From assembly GCF_016411825.1 (NCBI RefSeq), contig NZ_JAEKMH010000001.1:248001-312000 (forward strand): a stretch of DNA of 64,000 nucleotides, read 5' to 3'. The translations under genes and the position numbers were made by a program. Source of the stretch: Devosia sediminis. GTDB taxonomy: Bacteria; Pseudomonadota; Alphaproteobacteria; Rhizobiales; Devosiaceae. The notes under the pieces are model-generated. The model was not told the DNA's origin. It saw only the letters and a program-made list of their open reading frames with translations, and searched no databases. Positions 50,908 through 58,570 of this stretch are shown one piece after another (position 1 is the stretch's first letter; each line of letters starts with the position of its first letter).

Positions 50908-51573
50908 ATGACCCATCAGTCCACCTTTACCCCCGCGCCGGTCCCCACCGGCATCATCGACCATGCTGGCCAGCAGTTCATGGCCGATCCGCGCGGCGCC
51001 CTCGTGCCGGTGACCATCATCAAGCCGGCCGACAAGCTGCAGGATGAGAAGGTCCGCGAAATCATGGGCTGGGCCATCGGGCTTTCTGAGCAGGTTTCCC
51101 GGTTCAAGGTCCACACCATGGAGGATTTGGCCAAACTCGACGGTCTGCTGGAGCAGGAATACGGCCTCGTCAAGCGCGGCAACAAGGGCAAAGGCAACCG
51201 GACCTATATGACCGTCGACGGCCTGTTCAAGGTCAGCGTGTCCGTTGCCGACAGCATCGACTTCGGTCCCGAGCTGCAGGTGGCCAAAGCGCTGCTCGAC
51301 GAGTGCATGAATGAGTGGGCGGCAGACGCCCGCCCGGAAATCCAGGCGATCATCACCCGCGCCTTCAACACCGACAAAGAAGGCAAGATCAACCGCTCGG
51401 AGATCTTCACTCTGCTGCGCCTCGCCATCGAGGACGAGCGCTGGCAGCGGGCCATGACGGCCATCCGCGATGCCATGCGCGTTGTCGGAAGGAAAGAATA
51501 TGTCCGCTTCGGCATGCGCTCGTCGCCGGAGGCCGAATGGTCATCGATCAGCATCGATCTGGCCCAGGCGTAG
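50908..51573 (+). CDS. DUF3164 family phage protein
   Basis: A 221-residue protein matching DUF3164: an N-terminal PADKLQDEKVREIMGWA, a coil SEQVSRFKVHTMEDLAKLDGLLEQEYG, then NKGKGNRTYMTVDGLFKVSVSVADSI and a C-terminal helical domain. Function is not known; its place between MuB and GemA is standard in transposable phages of the Mu/B3 type. Confidence 0.85.
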   Translation: MTHQSTFTPAPVPTGIIDHAGQQFMADPRGALVPVTIIKPADKLQDEKVREIMGWAIGLSEQVSRFKVHTMEDLAKLDGLLEQEYGLVKRGNKGKGNRTYMTVDGLFKVSVSVADSIDFGPELQVAKALLDECMNEWAADARPEIQAIITRAFNTDKEGKINRSEIFTLLRLAIEDERWQRAMTAIRDAMRVVGRKEYVRFGMRSSPEAEWSSISIDLAQA

Positions 51574-51577
51574 GGTC

Positions 51578-51907
51578 ATGGCCAGCGCATTGGGTGCGAC
51601 TAGCGAGCGGCAGCCCGCCTGGAGCGGAAACTTTTTCGTCGTCGATCAACTGCTCGAGGCCGAGAACAATGCCGTACGGGCTGGCCTGCTCCTCCGGCTG
51701 CCAGACGCCGTTGTCGCGAGCAAGGTCGTGCAAATGCAGGCCGCCTGCCGCGAGGTTGGGTTTGAGTTAGGCAGCGACTTTCTCGACGTCCGGCTCGCTC
51801 ACCAGAGCGCCATGAGGGACCGGCAGGGAAACCTGCCGAGCCCCATCGTCGAGCAGCTCGAATACTGGCGCCGCGGCATGGTCGCGATTGCTGAGGCCCG
51901 ACCATGA
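51578..51907 (+). CDS. Phage early protein, 109 residues
   Basis: A 109-residue protein beginning MASALGATSERQPAW; FFVVDQLLEAENNAVRAGLL follows. No family recognised. The ATG at 51578 follows the DUF3164 stop by four bases; its stop overlaps the next start (ATGA). Confidence 0.65.
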   Translation: MASALGATSERQPAWSGNFFVVDQLLEAENNAVRAGLLLRLPDAVVASKVVQMQAACREVGFELGSDFLDVRLAHQSAMRDRQGNLPSPIVEQLEYWRRGMVAIAEARP

Positions 51908-52080
51908 GCGAGCGCATCGTCGTCACGATCCGTGCCGAGCTGCAGTACGGCTCATCCCGCGTCCAGGAAGTGAACCGGCAGATTACCGCCACGACTGACG
52001 AGGCGGCGGAGGAAATTCGCGCTGTCGTCACCGAGGGCCTGCGACAAATCAACGTCAAATTGAAGGAACTGATCCGATGA
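51904..52080 (+). CDS. Small phage protein, 58 residues
   Basis: A 58-residue protein MSERIVVTIRAELQYGSSR with helical C-terminus ending LKELIR. It overlaps the genes on both sides by four bases (ATGA twice), which supports it in spite of its size. Function is unknown. Confidence 0.65.
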   Translation: MSERIVVTIRAELQYGSSRVQEVNRQITATTDEAAEEIRAVVTEGLRQINVKLKELIR

Positions 52081-52715
52081 CCATCATCGCAGCCATCAAT
52101 GTCGCCAAGCGAGGTCTCGCTATGGAAGAGCAGGACTATCGGTCGCTGCTCGAGCGCGTGACCGGGAAAACCTCCCTCCGCGAGATGAACGGGCCGGAGC
52201 ATGTCCGCGTCCTAGACGAGCTGCGCGCGAAGGGTGCCCCCAAGCTCATAGTCAAGGGCAAGGAACTCGCCGGTCCATACGCCAAGAAACTCCAGGCTCT
52301 TTGGATCGCCGGCTGGAACCTTGGCGTGATCCACAATCGCACTGACGCTGCCATGCTGGCCTTCATCAAGGGGCAGACCGGCATCGATCACACCCGGTTC
52401 CTTCGTGATGCCGCCGATGCTCGAAAGGCCGTCGAGGCGCTCAAGAGCTGGGTCGCCCGCGAAGGTGGCGTCGTCTGGGGCACGTCGCGCGGCTACGACT
52501 GGCTCACCAATGACGCGGGCAAGGTCGCTTGGGCGCAGTGGATTAAGCTGGAGCCAGGGGCAGAGCTTCATCCCGACGACAAGGGTTTCCGGCGCGAAGT
52601 GATCCGACTGGTCGATGGCTATCCGGGTCAGCCACTTGAGACATTGAAGCCGGCCGAGTGGCGTTTGGTCATGAACGCCCTGGGTGAGCGCATCCGCGCC
52701 AGGGCCGGTGCGTGA
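52077..52715 (+). CDS. GemA family regulatory protein (DUF1018)
   Basis: A 212-residue protein of the GemA/DUF1018 family of Mu-like phages: INVAKRGLAMEEQDYRSLLERVTGKTSLREM, then GPYAKKLQALWIAGWNLGVI and a C-terminal helical part. In Mu, gem products modulate host gene expression and DNA superhelicity-related functions. Starts inside the stop of the preceding gene. Confidence 0.85.
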   Translation: MTIIAAINVAKRGLAMEEQDYRSLLERVTGKTSLREMNGPEHVRVLDELRAKGAPKLIVKGKELAGPYAKKLQALWIAGWNLGVIHNRTDAAMLAFIKGQTGIDHTRFLRDAADARKAVEALKSWVAREGGVVWGTSRGYDWLTNDAGKVAWAQWIKLEPGAELHPDDKGFRREVIRLVDGYPGQPLETLKPAEWRLVMNALGERIRARAGA

Positions 52716-52909
52716 TGGCCGCTCGCTCTCGACAGTGGGACGACGCGCCTGGCTACCCTGACCGGCGCCCGATCCTTGACACTGACGGCAGCCGCGAGCA
52801 CCGCGGCCGTCAAGCTCCCGTTGCCGGCTGTGGTTGTGACGCCTGTCAGTCGGCCGGCCTCGTCTTTTTTTCGGCAGCCTCCCGACGCGTCGAGGAGTCT
52901 TCCCGATGA
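52715..52909 (+). CDS. Small Cys-containing phage protein, 64 residues
   Basis: A 64-residue protein with AGCGCDACQSAG; three cysteines (C-x-C-x2-C) could bind metal. The start overlaps GemA (TGATG) and its stop overlaps the next start (ATGA), supporting it as real. Function unknown. Confidence 0.6.
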   Translation: MAARSRQWDDAPGYPDRRPILDTDGSREHRGRQAPVAGCGCDACQSAGLVFFSAASRRVEESSR

Positions 52910-53916
52910 CCGAGGCAACCGCCATAGAGTGGTGCGACAGCACATTCAATCCCTGGGTGGGCTGCACCAAGATCAGCCCGGCCTGCGATCATTGCTATGC
53001 CGAGGGCTGGGCAAAGCGTTCCGGCCAGGTGCAGTGGGGCAATCAGCCCAGGAAGCGCACCAGCCCGCAGACCTGGAACGAGCCCCTCCGCTGGCAGCGC
53101 CAGGCTGCCCAGTTCTTTGTTGAGCACGGCCGTCGCCGGCGGGTGTTCTGTGCCTCGCTCGCCGATGTGTTCGACAACCAGGTGCCGACCGAGTGGCGCG
53201 ATGATCTATGGGCGCTGATCTATGAAACGCCCGATATTGACTGGCTGCTGTTGACCAAGCGTCCGCAAAACATCAGCAAGATGCTGCCGACGGCATGGGA
53301 TGGTGTGAAATCCCACGTCTGGCTGGGTACCACCGTCGAGGACCAGGAGCGCGCCGAGCAGAATATTCCGCACCTACTCAAGCACGACGCCGCCGTGCGC
53401 TTCCTTTCGTGCGAGCCGCTGCTTAGCGCGATCGACCTGCGCCCGTTTGGCCTGGACGTCCGTCACCACCCAGCCAACCAGGACAGTCCCGGCCTTCGCT
53501 CGCTCGTTCGGGAAGTGCGTGTCCAGATGCAGGATGGCTTGGCGATCGACTGGGTCATCGCCGGCGGCGAGTCCGGCCCCGGCGCGCGGCCAGCCCACCC
53601 GGATTGGGCACGGTCCCTCCGCAATCAGTGCTCCGCTGCCGGCGTGCCGTTTCTGTTCAAGCAATGGGGCGCCTATCAGCCCCAGTTCCCCCAGTATGCC
53701 GATGAATACGGCATGGCAGATGGCGACATGGTCTGCAGCGGTCGGGACTTTCCGGCCGAGGGCGTCCTCTATCGCGACGGCTACTTCTACGATGGCATGA
53801 CGCATCAACCTCACCTGCGCGCCGGCGCCTATTGGGTGGATAATGTCGGCAAGAAGGCGGCCGGGCGTCTGCTCGACGGCGTCGAGCACAACGGCTTCCC
53901 GGAGCTGTCCTTATGA
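52906..53916 (+). CDS. Gp37/Gp68 family phage protein (DUF5131)
   Basis: A 336-residue protein of the phage Gp37/Gp68 family. The N-terminus has GCTKISPACDHCYAEGWAKR, a three-cysteine C-x6-C-x2-C cluster as in radical-SAM-like enzymes; later LLTKRPQNI, WLGTTVEDQERA, FLSCEPLL and WVIAGGESGPGARPA are family-specific. The family may make modified nucleosides or act on DNA, but the reaction is not established. It is tightly coupled to the methyltransferase that follows. Confidence 0.85.
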   Translation: MTEATAIEWCDSTFNPWVGCTKISPACDHCYAEGWAKRSGQVQWGNQPRKRTSPQTWNEPLRWQRQAAQFFVEHGRRRRVFCASLADVFDNQVPTEWRDDLWALIYETPDIDWLLLTKRPQNISKMLPTAWDGVKSHVWLGTTVEDQERAEQNIPHLLKHDAAVRFLSCEPLLSAIDLRPFGLDVRHHPANQDSPGLRSLVREVRVQMQDGLAIDWVIAGGESGPGARPAHPDWARSLRNQCSAAGVPFLFKQWGAYQPQFPQYADEYGMADGDMVCSGRDFPAEGVLYRDGYFYDGMTHQPHLRAGAYWVDNVGKKAAGRLLDGVEHNGFPELSL

Positions 53917-54641
53917 CCAACCGGGCGGCTACAGCATCGGCGGTAATGGCCTCGCGCAGGAGCGTGGGATCGTCGCTCGACTTCTTCCCGACGCCGCCCT
54001 GGGCCACCAGGGCGCTGCTCGAGGAGGTGCTGAAGCCGCTCGGCTTGTTCAACCTGTCCCGCGCCGGATCGCAGTCTGCCTGGGAGCCGGCTTGCGGTGC
54101 TGGCCATATGGCGCTGCCGCTGCAGGGCTATTTCCGCGAGGTGCTCGCCACTGATGTCCACGACTGGGGCTTTGGCAGCATTCACGGCCTCGACTTCACC
54201 ATGGCCGGCCGTGCCTCGGCGCCGATCGTGCCGGACTGGGTCATTACCAACCCGCCCTTTGTCCTGGCAGAGCGGTTCGTCGATCGAGCACTCACCATCG
54301 CCACGCGTGGGGTGGCGATGCTTCTCCGTCTCCAGTGGCTCGAGGGCGGCGATCGGTACCACCTAATCTTTTCCGGTGACCGGAAGCCTCGTTTCATCTG
54401 CCCGTTCGCCGAGCGGGTGCCTATGATCGAGGGCGTCTGGGACCCGGAGGCGAGCAGCGCGACCGCCTATGCCTGGTTCGTCTGGGACCTTGAGCAACCC
54501 ACAACCGGCCGCACCGAGGTGATCCACATTCCACCAGGAATGGCCGAGCGCCACACCCGCCCGCATGACATGGGCCTGGCATCGCCAGGAGAAGCCGAGT
54601 TTCGTCGCAAGCTCAAGGCCAAGGCGGCCGAGGTGGCATGA
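53913..54641 (+). CDS. Phage DNA N6-adenine methyltransferase-like protein
   Basis: A 242-residue class I methyltransferase. DFFPTPPWATRAL near residue 24, then the SAM-binding WEPACGAGHMALPL, and the catalytic NPPFVLAERFV. This is the pattern of phage adenine methylases without a partner nuclease. Overlaps the Gp37/Gp68 gene by four bases. Probably modifies phage DNA against host restriction. Confidence 0.82.
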   Translation: MTNRAATASAVMASRRSVGSSLDFFPTPPWATRALLEEVLKPLGLFNLSRAGSQSAWEPACGAGHMALPLQGYFREVLATDVHDWGFGSIHGLDFTMAGRASAPIVPDWVITNPPFVLAERFVDRALTIATRGVAMLLRLQWLEGGDRYHLIFSGDRKPRFICPFAERVPMIEGVWDPEASSATAYAWFVWDLEQPTTGRTEVIHIPPGMAERHTRPHDMGLASPGEAEFRRKLKAKAAEVA

Positions 54642-54895
54642 TGGCCGGGCTTCCCGACTTCCGCGCTCGACAACTGGATCTGCAGAAGCGCCTCGACCGG
54701 CAACGGCCGCGCACGATGCTGCGCCGCCGGCTGGAGCGAGAATTGCGGGGGCTGATCGCTGCCGAGCTTCAGCTCGAGATCAAGGCCGCGGCCGCGCCGG
54801 AGGGGCATGCACCGGCCCAGATAGTCGAACCGCGCGCAACCCAAGCCACCCACTGGTTGCGACGCTGGGAAAACCAACAGGATAACGACCGATGA
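54638..54895 (+). CDS. Small phage protein, 85 residues
   Basis: An 85-residue charged, helical protein (RARQLDLQKRLDRQRPRTMLRRR) without known domain. ATGs at 54638 and 54641 overlap the methyltransferase stop; its own stop overlaps the next gene (ATGA). Confidence 0.6.
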   Translation: MMAGLPDFRARQLDLQKRLDRQRPRTMLRRRLERELRGLIAAELQLEIKAAAAPEGHAPAQIVEPRATQATHWLRRWENQQDNDR

Positions 54896-55143
54896 CCGCC
54901 CGCACCGGAAAGCTCCCGAAATCCCTAGCGGAAATAGAGGCACTGGCAGCTCGCGTGTTGCCCGGCTCACCGCTCCGGCACCTGGTGCCCGGCGGATATG
55001 TTCTCGCGGCGGGAAGCCGATGCTTTGCCAGTCGGCGGGGCATGACGGCACGCCTGGTCTACCGGCAAAGAGATATGGGCCTGTCAGGAATCCATACGGT
55101 CACGCTGATCGTTAAAGGCATCCCCCTGGTGAGCGATGACTGA
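54892..55143 (+). CDS. Small phage protein, 83 residues
   Basis: An 83-residue protein, MTARTGKLPKSLAEIEALAARV, with a C-terminal beta-rich stretch (HTVTLIVKGIPLVSDD). No family recognised. Overlaps both neighbours (four bases before, eight after). Confidence 0.6.
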   Translation: MTARTGKLPKSLAEIEALAARVLPGSPLRHLVPGGYVLAAGSRCFASRRGMTARLVYRQRDMGLSGIHTVTLIVKGIPLVSDD

Positions 55144-55495
55144 CACGATCGAGATACCCGCCCATATCCAGCCCTATGTCGACGTGCTCGGCCTGGACCT
55201 GACCATCGACTTCCTCCTCGCTTTCGGCGGGGCGCCTCTGTACCTGCCGAGCGAGCGCACTCAGACCGATTCACGCCTGGCGGAAGTGGTCGGAGCGGAT
55301 AAGGCGGTTGCATTGGGGAAGCAGCTCGGCCGCGGCACCGTGAGGGTGCCCATACAGAAGCGCTTTATCGCGGCGTGCTTGTTGGCTAAGAATGTGCCGA
55401 TCGTGGAAATCGCTCGGAAACTCCACGTCAGCGATGTCTCAATTCGTCGCTGGTTGCCCGACCGACCAAACAGCCAACTCGGGCTCTTCGACTAG
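55136..55495 (+). CDS. Mor-family transcription activator
   Basis: A 119-residue protein like Mor, the middle-operon activator of phage Mu: VLGLDLTIDFLLAFGGAPLYLPS (the dimerisation region), then GTVRVPIQKRFIAACLLAKNVPIVEIARKLHVSDVSIRRWL (HTH). It ends one base before the 15-bp element at 55496, which recurs before gene I. It should switch on lysis and head genes. Confidence 0.86.
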   Translation: MTDTIEIPAHIQPYVDVLGLDLTIDFLLAFGGAPLYLPSERTQTDSRLAEVVGADKAVALGKQLGRGTVRVPIQKRFIAACLLAKNVPIVEIARKLHVSDVSIRRWLPDRPNSQLGLFD

Positions 55496-55510
55496 ATCAT
55501 ACACTGTGTG
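55496..55510. promoter_or_regulatory. Candidate Mor activator site 1
   Basis: ATCATACACTGTGTG, with ACAC-T-GTGT dyad symmetry, lies 69 bases before the muramidase gene, right after mor. It matches 14 of 15 bases at 63662-63676. Confidence 0.65.
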
Positions 55511-55578
55511 GGTCATCCGGTGATGCCGCGTAGCGGGCATTTTGCGGAGACATTCCCTCGCACACAGGTGTGTCTCCT

Positions 55579-56814
55579 ATGGTCGCCAATGGCGCCGCCA
55601 CCCTTACGATTGTCGACCAGCTCGCCGCGACCAACGGCAAGAAGGGCAAGATCCCCGAGCTACTCGAGACAGCGGCCGCCCGCCTCAAGGTGCGGGTCGC
55701 TCTGCTGCAGGCCATCGTCAACGTCGAGAGCGCCGGCCAAGCCTTCGATGACAAGGGCCGGCTGATCATCCTCCCGGAAAAGCACGTCTTCTGGCGCGAG
55801 CTTCCCAAGGCCCTCCGCGAAAAGGCCCAGGCGCTCGGCCTCGCCACGCCCCGGTGGAACAAGCGGAAGAACTACATCGGTCTCGGCCAGCCGGGTTCGG
55901 ATGCCCGCTGGGTCCGCCTAGCCGACATGGTCCGCCTGGACGAGACGGCCGGCCTCCGCTCCGCATCGTACGGCGCCCCTCAGATTATGGGGTTCAATCA
56001 TTCCCAGGCCGGCTATCCGACTGTCACGGACTTCGTGCTGGCGTTCGCTGCGAGCGAGGAAGCGCAGATTTCGGCCATGGTGAAGCTCCTCGAGAGTTTC
56101 GGATTGGTCGCCGCGCTGCAGGCCGAAGACATTATGGCCATCACCCGCCGCTACAACGGCTCCGGGCAGGCCGAATACTATGCCGGCCTCATCATTGCCG
56201 AGCTGGCCCGTCTGACCGGTGGCGACGTGCCGAAGATCAATGCCAAGGTGGATGCCATGCTCCGCCTCGGCTCCAAGAGTTATCGCGTCGAAGCGCTGCA
56301 AAAACGCCTTGTCGAGCTGCAGTACCACGTGAAGGTGGACGGCGATTTCGGACCTGCCACCGAGCGCGCCGTTGTTGCGTTTCAGAAGGCCAATGGTCTG
56401 GACCCGGACGGTCGCGTCGGCCCTCTGACCGAAGCTGCCCTGGACGCGGCCGTGCCCATATCCCAGGAGCCGGGTAACAGCCGCGAAAACCTCACTGTTA
56501 AGGATCTCCGCGACCAGGGCTCGCAGACCGTGCAGAGCGCCGACTGGCTCACGAAGCTTGGCGTCCTGATTTTCGGCGGTGGCGTCGTCGGGGAAGCTGG
56601 CAAGGGCACCGAAGGCTTTGCCGGCATTGAGTGGTTGAACGGGTTTTCAAACCTCATTCAAGCGGTGAAAAAGCCGGTCGAGCCCATCATCGCCATCTTC
56701 ACTCAAAACCCCATGCTTGGCCTTGGCCTCGTTGCCCTGGTCATCGTTGTCATCGCGCAGCGCATCAAGGCGCGGCGGCTCGAAGACGCCAAGAACTGGA
56801 AGAATGTCGGTTGA
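55579..56814 (+). CDS. Phage endolysin: muramidase, peptidoglycan-binding domain and C-terminal membrane helix
   Basis: A 411-residue protein. Residues ~30-190 form an N-acetylmuramidase (DUF3380) domain: ALLQAIVNVESAGQAF, ILPEKHVFWRELP and ASYGAPQIMGFNH; a peptidoglycan-binding_1 domain follows at about 225-290 (VEALQKRLVELQYHVKVDGDFGPATERAVVAFQKANGLDPDGRVG). The C-terminus has a membrane helix near 382-398 (GLGLVALVIVVIAQRI). That arrangement is unusual, because SAR endolysins anchor at the N-terminus. It should cut the cell wall at lysis. Confidence 0.87.
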   Translation: MVANGAATLTIVDQLAATNGKKGKIPELLETAAARLKVRVALLQAIVNVESAGQAFDDKGRLIILPEKHVFWRELPKALREKAQALGLATPRWNKRKNYIGLGQPGSDARWVRLADMVRLDETAGLRSASYGAPQIMGFNHSQAGYPTVTDFVLAFAASEEAQISAMVKLLESFGLVAALQAEDIMAITRRYNGSGQAEYYAGLIIAELARLTGGDVPKINAKVDAMLRLGSKSYRVEALQKRLVELQYHVKVDGDFGPATERAVVAFQKANGLDPDGRVGPLTEAALDAAVPISQEPGNSRENLTVKDLRDQGSQTVQSADWLTKLGVLIFGGGVVGEAGKGTEGFAGIEWLNGFSNLIQAVKKPVEPIIAIFTQNPMLGLGLVALVIVVIAQRIKARRLEDAKNWKNVG

Positions 56815-57245
56815 TGCGCACGCTGGTTCGTTCCGCCCTTAATTGGCTCGGCCTCGGCTGGGTCGCAGACGCCGCAATTGGCGCCATCAACTTCGTCCAG
56901 CGCGGCCTCACCGGCGAGCGCTCGATCGACCAGGCACGTATCGAGGCCGATGTCGAAAATCGCCGCACCGAGACCGACCGGCAGAAAGCCCAGTTCCAGC
57001 CGCTGTTCTGGGTGATCGCCATCGTCTTCCTCGGGCCGTTGGCCCTCAAATGGGGCATGATCAACCTCTATGACGTCTTCTGGTGCCGGGGGTGCATGTT
57101 CCCCCAAACCTGGACAATCGCTGCCTACCAGGCGCCGTTCGACGGCTGGGCACAGAGCGCTTTTCAATGGGTATTCGGGCCGGTCGGCGCAATCGGGCTG
57201 GCCGGTGGCGTGGGTGTTGGTCTTGTGACGCGAGGCCGCCGCTGA
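56814..57245 (+). CDS. Holin-like phage membrane protein
   Basis: A 143-residue protein with two or three hydrophobic segments, including FWVIAIVFLGPLALKWGMI, and a final VFGPVGAIGLAGGVGVGLV. Between endolysin and DUF2730 protein it is well placed to be the holin. Overlaps both neighbours by TGATG. Confidence 0.72.
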   Translation: MRTLVRSALNWLGLGWVADAAIGAINFVQRGLTGERSIDQARIEADVENRRTETDRQKAQFQPLFWVIAIVFLGPLALKWGMINLYDVFWCRGCMFPQTWTIAAYQAPFDGWAQSAFQWVFGPVGAIGLAGGVGVGLVTRGRR

Positions 57246-57649
57246 TGGAATTTCTGAAAGACTGGCTCGGCCTAGGGGTATCCCTGCTGGCCTTCGGCAC
57301 CGCGGCGTGGGGCGTGTTGCAGGGGCCTGCGCGCAAGAATGAGAAGGCTCTTGAGGACTTCAAGGCGGGGATGACCGCGGCCCTAGAGACGTTCAAGACG
57401 GCAACGGCCGACCAGATCAAAGCGCTCGATGACCGTCTCGACAGTGCCGAGACGAGGATTACGCAACTCGATACCGTCATCGACAACCTGCCCGACAAGG
57501 ACGCCTTTCACCAGCTCGACAAGGGCCTCACCGAGGTTCGGGGCAAGATCGACACCATCAGCGTCGTGGTGGATTCGGCGGACGAGGCGCTCAAGCGCAT
57601 CGAGGGTTTTTTGATCAACGCGGCGCAGAGCGCATCGAGGGGGCACTAA
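57245..57649 (+). CDS. DUF2730 family phage protein (Mu gp25-like)
   Basis: A 134-residue protein: an N-terminal membrane helix (WLGLGVSLLAFGTAAWGVL), then a coiled-coil region (LDDRLDSAETRITQLDTVIDNL). This is the layout of DUF2730 proteins downstream of the lysis genes in Mu-like phages. A spanin-like role is possible but not shown. Confidence 0.77.
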   Translation: MEFLKDWLGLGVSLLAFGTAAWGVLQGPARKNEKALEDFKAGMTAALETFKTATADQIKALDDRLDSAETRITQLDTVIDNLPDKDAFHQLDKGLTEVRGKIDTISVVVDSADEALKRIEGFLINAAQSASRGH

Positions 57650-57963
57650 TGGACCCGAATTTCACCGCCGCGCTCGCGGCCGAGATGAATGCCAATGCCA
57701 AGCTCGTCATTCTTCGCGAGCTGTCGAAAATGACGGATGGACGTCTCAACGATGCCATCCTCGAAGGCGTGCTTGACAAGTTCGGCCACCGGCGCAGTCG
57801 CGACTGGGTCCGCACCCAGTTGCGCGCCCTGGCCGATATCGGCGCCCTGACCACCACCGAGGTTGGCTCGGTTATGGTGGCCGAGATCACGCGCGCCGGC
57901 ATTGACCACGTCGATCGTCGCGTGGTGCTCGAGGGCGTCGCCCGCCCGTCGCCCGGGGGCTGA
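57649..57963 (+). CDS. Mu gp26-like phage protein
   Basis: A 104-residue protein with an ArsR-like winged-helix pattern (NAKLVILRELSKM, then HRRSRDWVRTQLRALADIGAL). It corresponds in size and place to Mu gp26. Overlaps the previous stop (TAATG) and ends one base before gp27-like gene. Confidence 0.77.
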   Translation: MDPNFTAALAAEMNANAKLVILRELSKMTDGRLNDAILEGVLDKFGHRRSRDWVRTQLRALADIGALTTTEVGSVMVAEITRAGIDHVDRRVVLEGVARPSPGG

Positions 57964-57964
57964 C

Positions 57965-58570
57965 ATGACCGATCGTGGCCGCGGGCGCCTCTCTGGTCTC
58001 GACCTCCTTCCCGAGGAGGCAGGCCCCATCATCGCGTGGGCAGCCGAGCAGCTGCAGAACCGGGACCGTACCCAGCAGGACATCTATGACGAGTTTTTCG
58101 CCAAGCTGCAGCGACTGCAGGCCGAGCATCGGGGCGAACTGGAATTTGCCATACCCAGCAGGTCGGCATTCAACCGCTACTCCATCAAACTGGCGACCCT
58201 TACCCGCCGCCTCGAGGAGACGCGTGAGATTGCGGGTGCTCTCGCCGGCCGGTTCGACGCCAAGGCATCCGACGATCTGACATTGATCGCGGCCGAGGCC
58301 ATCAAGACGCTGATTTTTGAGACGGTGACAGCGGCCGGCGAGCACGGCATTGATCCCAAGGGTACGATGTCGCTGGCCAGCGCCCTGCACAAGGCCGCGC
58401 AGGCCCAGGGCGTCTCCACGGAGCGCCGTAAAACCGTGGAAGCGGACTTCAAGGGCAAGGTCGACAAGGCTTTGTCGGCCGTTGAGAACACCGTGGGCAA
58501 GGATGGCAAGGAAGTCCTGCGCCGCATCCGCGAGGACGTTTACGGCATCTTCGACAAGTCGGAGGGCTAA
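57965..58570 (+). CDS. DUF3486 family protein (Mu gp27-like, small terminase)
   Basis: A 201-residue helical protein, matching DUF3486: RGRLSGLDLLPEEAG-start, then SRSAFNRYSIKLATLTRRLEETREIAGAL. In Mu the equivalent gp27 is regarded as the small terminase subunit. It precedes the large terminase with no gap. Confidence 0.83.
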   Translation: MTDRGRGRLSGLDLLPEEAGPIIAWAAEQLQNRDRTQQDIYDEFFAKLQRLQAEHRGELEFAIPSRSAFNRYSIKLATLTRRLEETREIAGALAGRFDAKASDDLTLIAAEAIKTLIFETVTAAGEHGIDPKGTMSLASALHKAAQAQGVSTERRKTVEADFKGKVDKALSAVENTVGKDGKEVLRRIREDVYGIFDKSEG

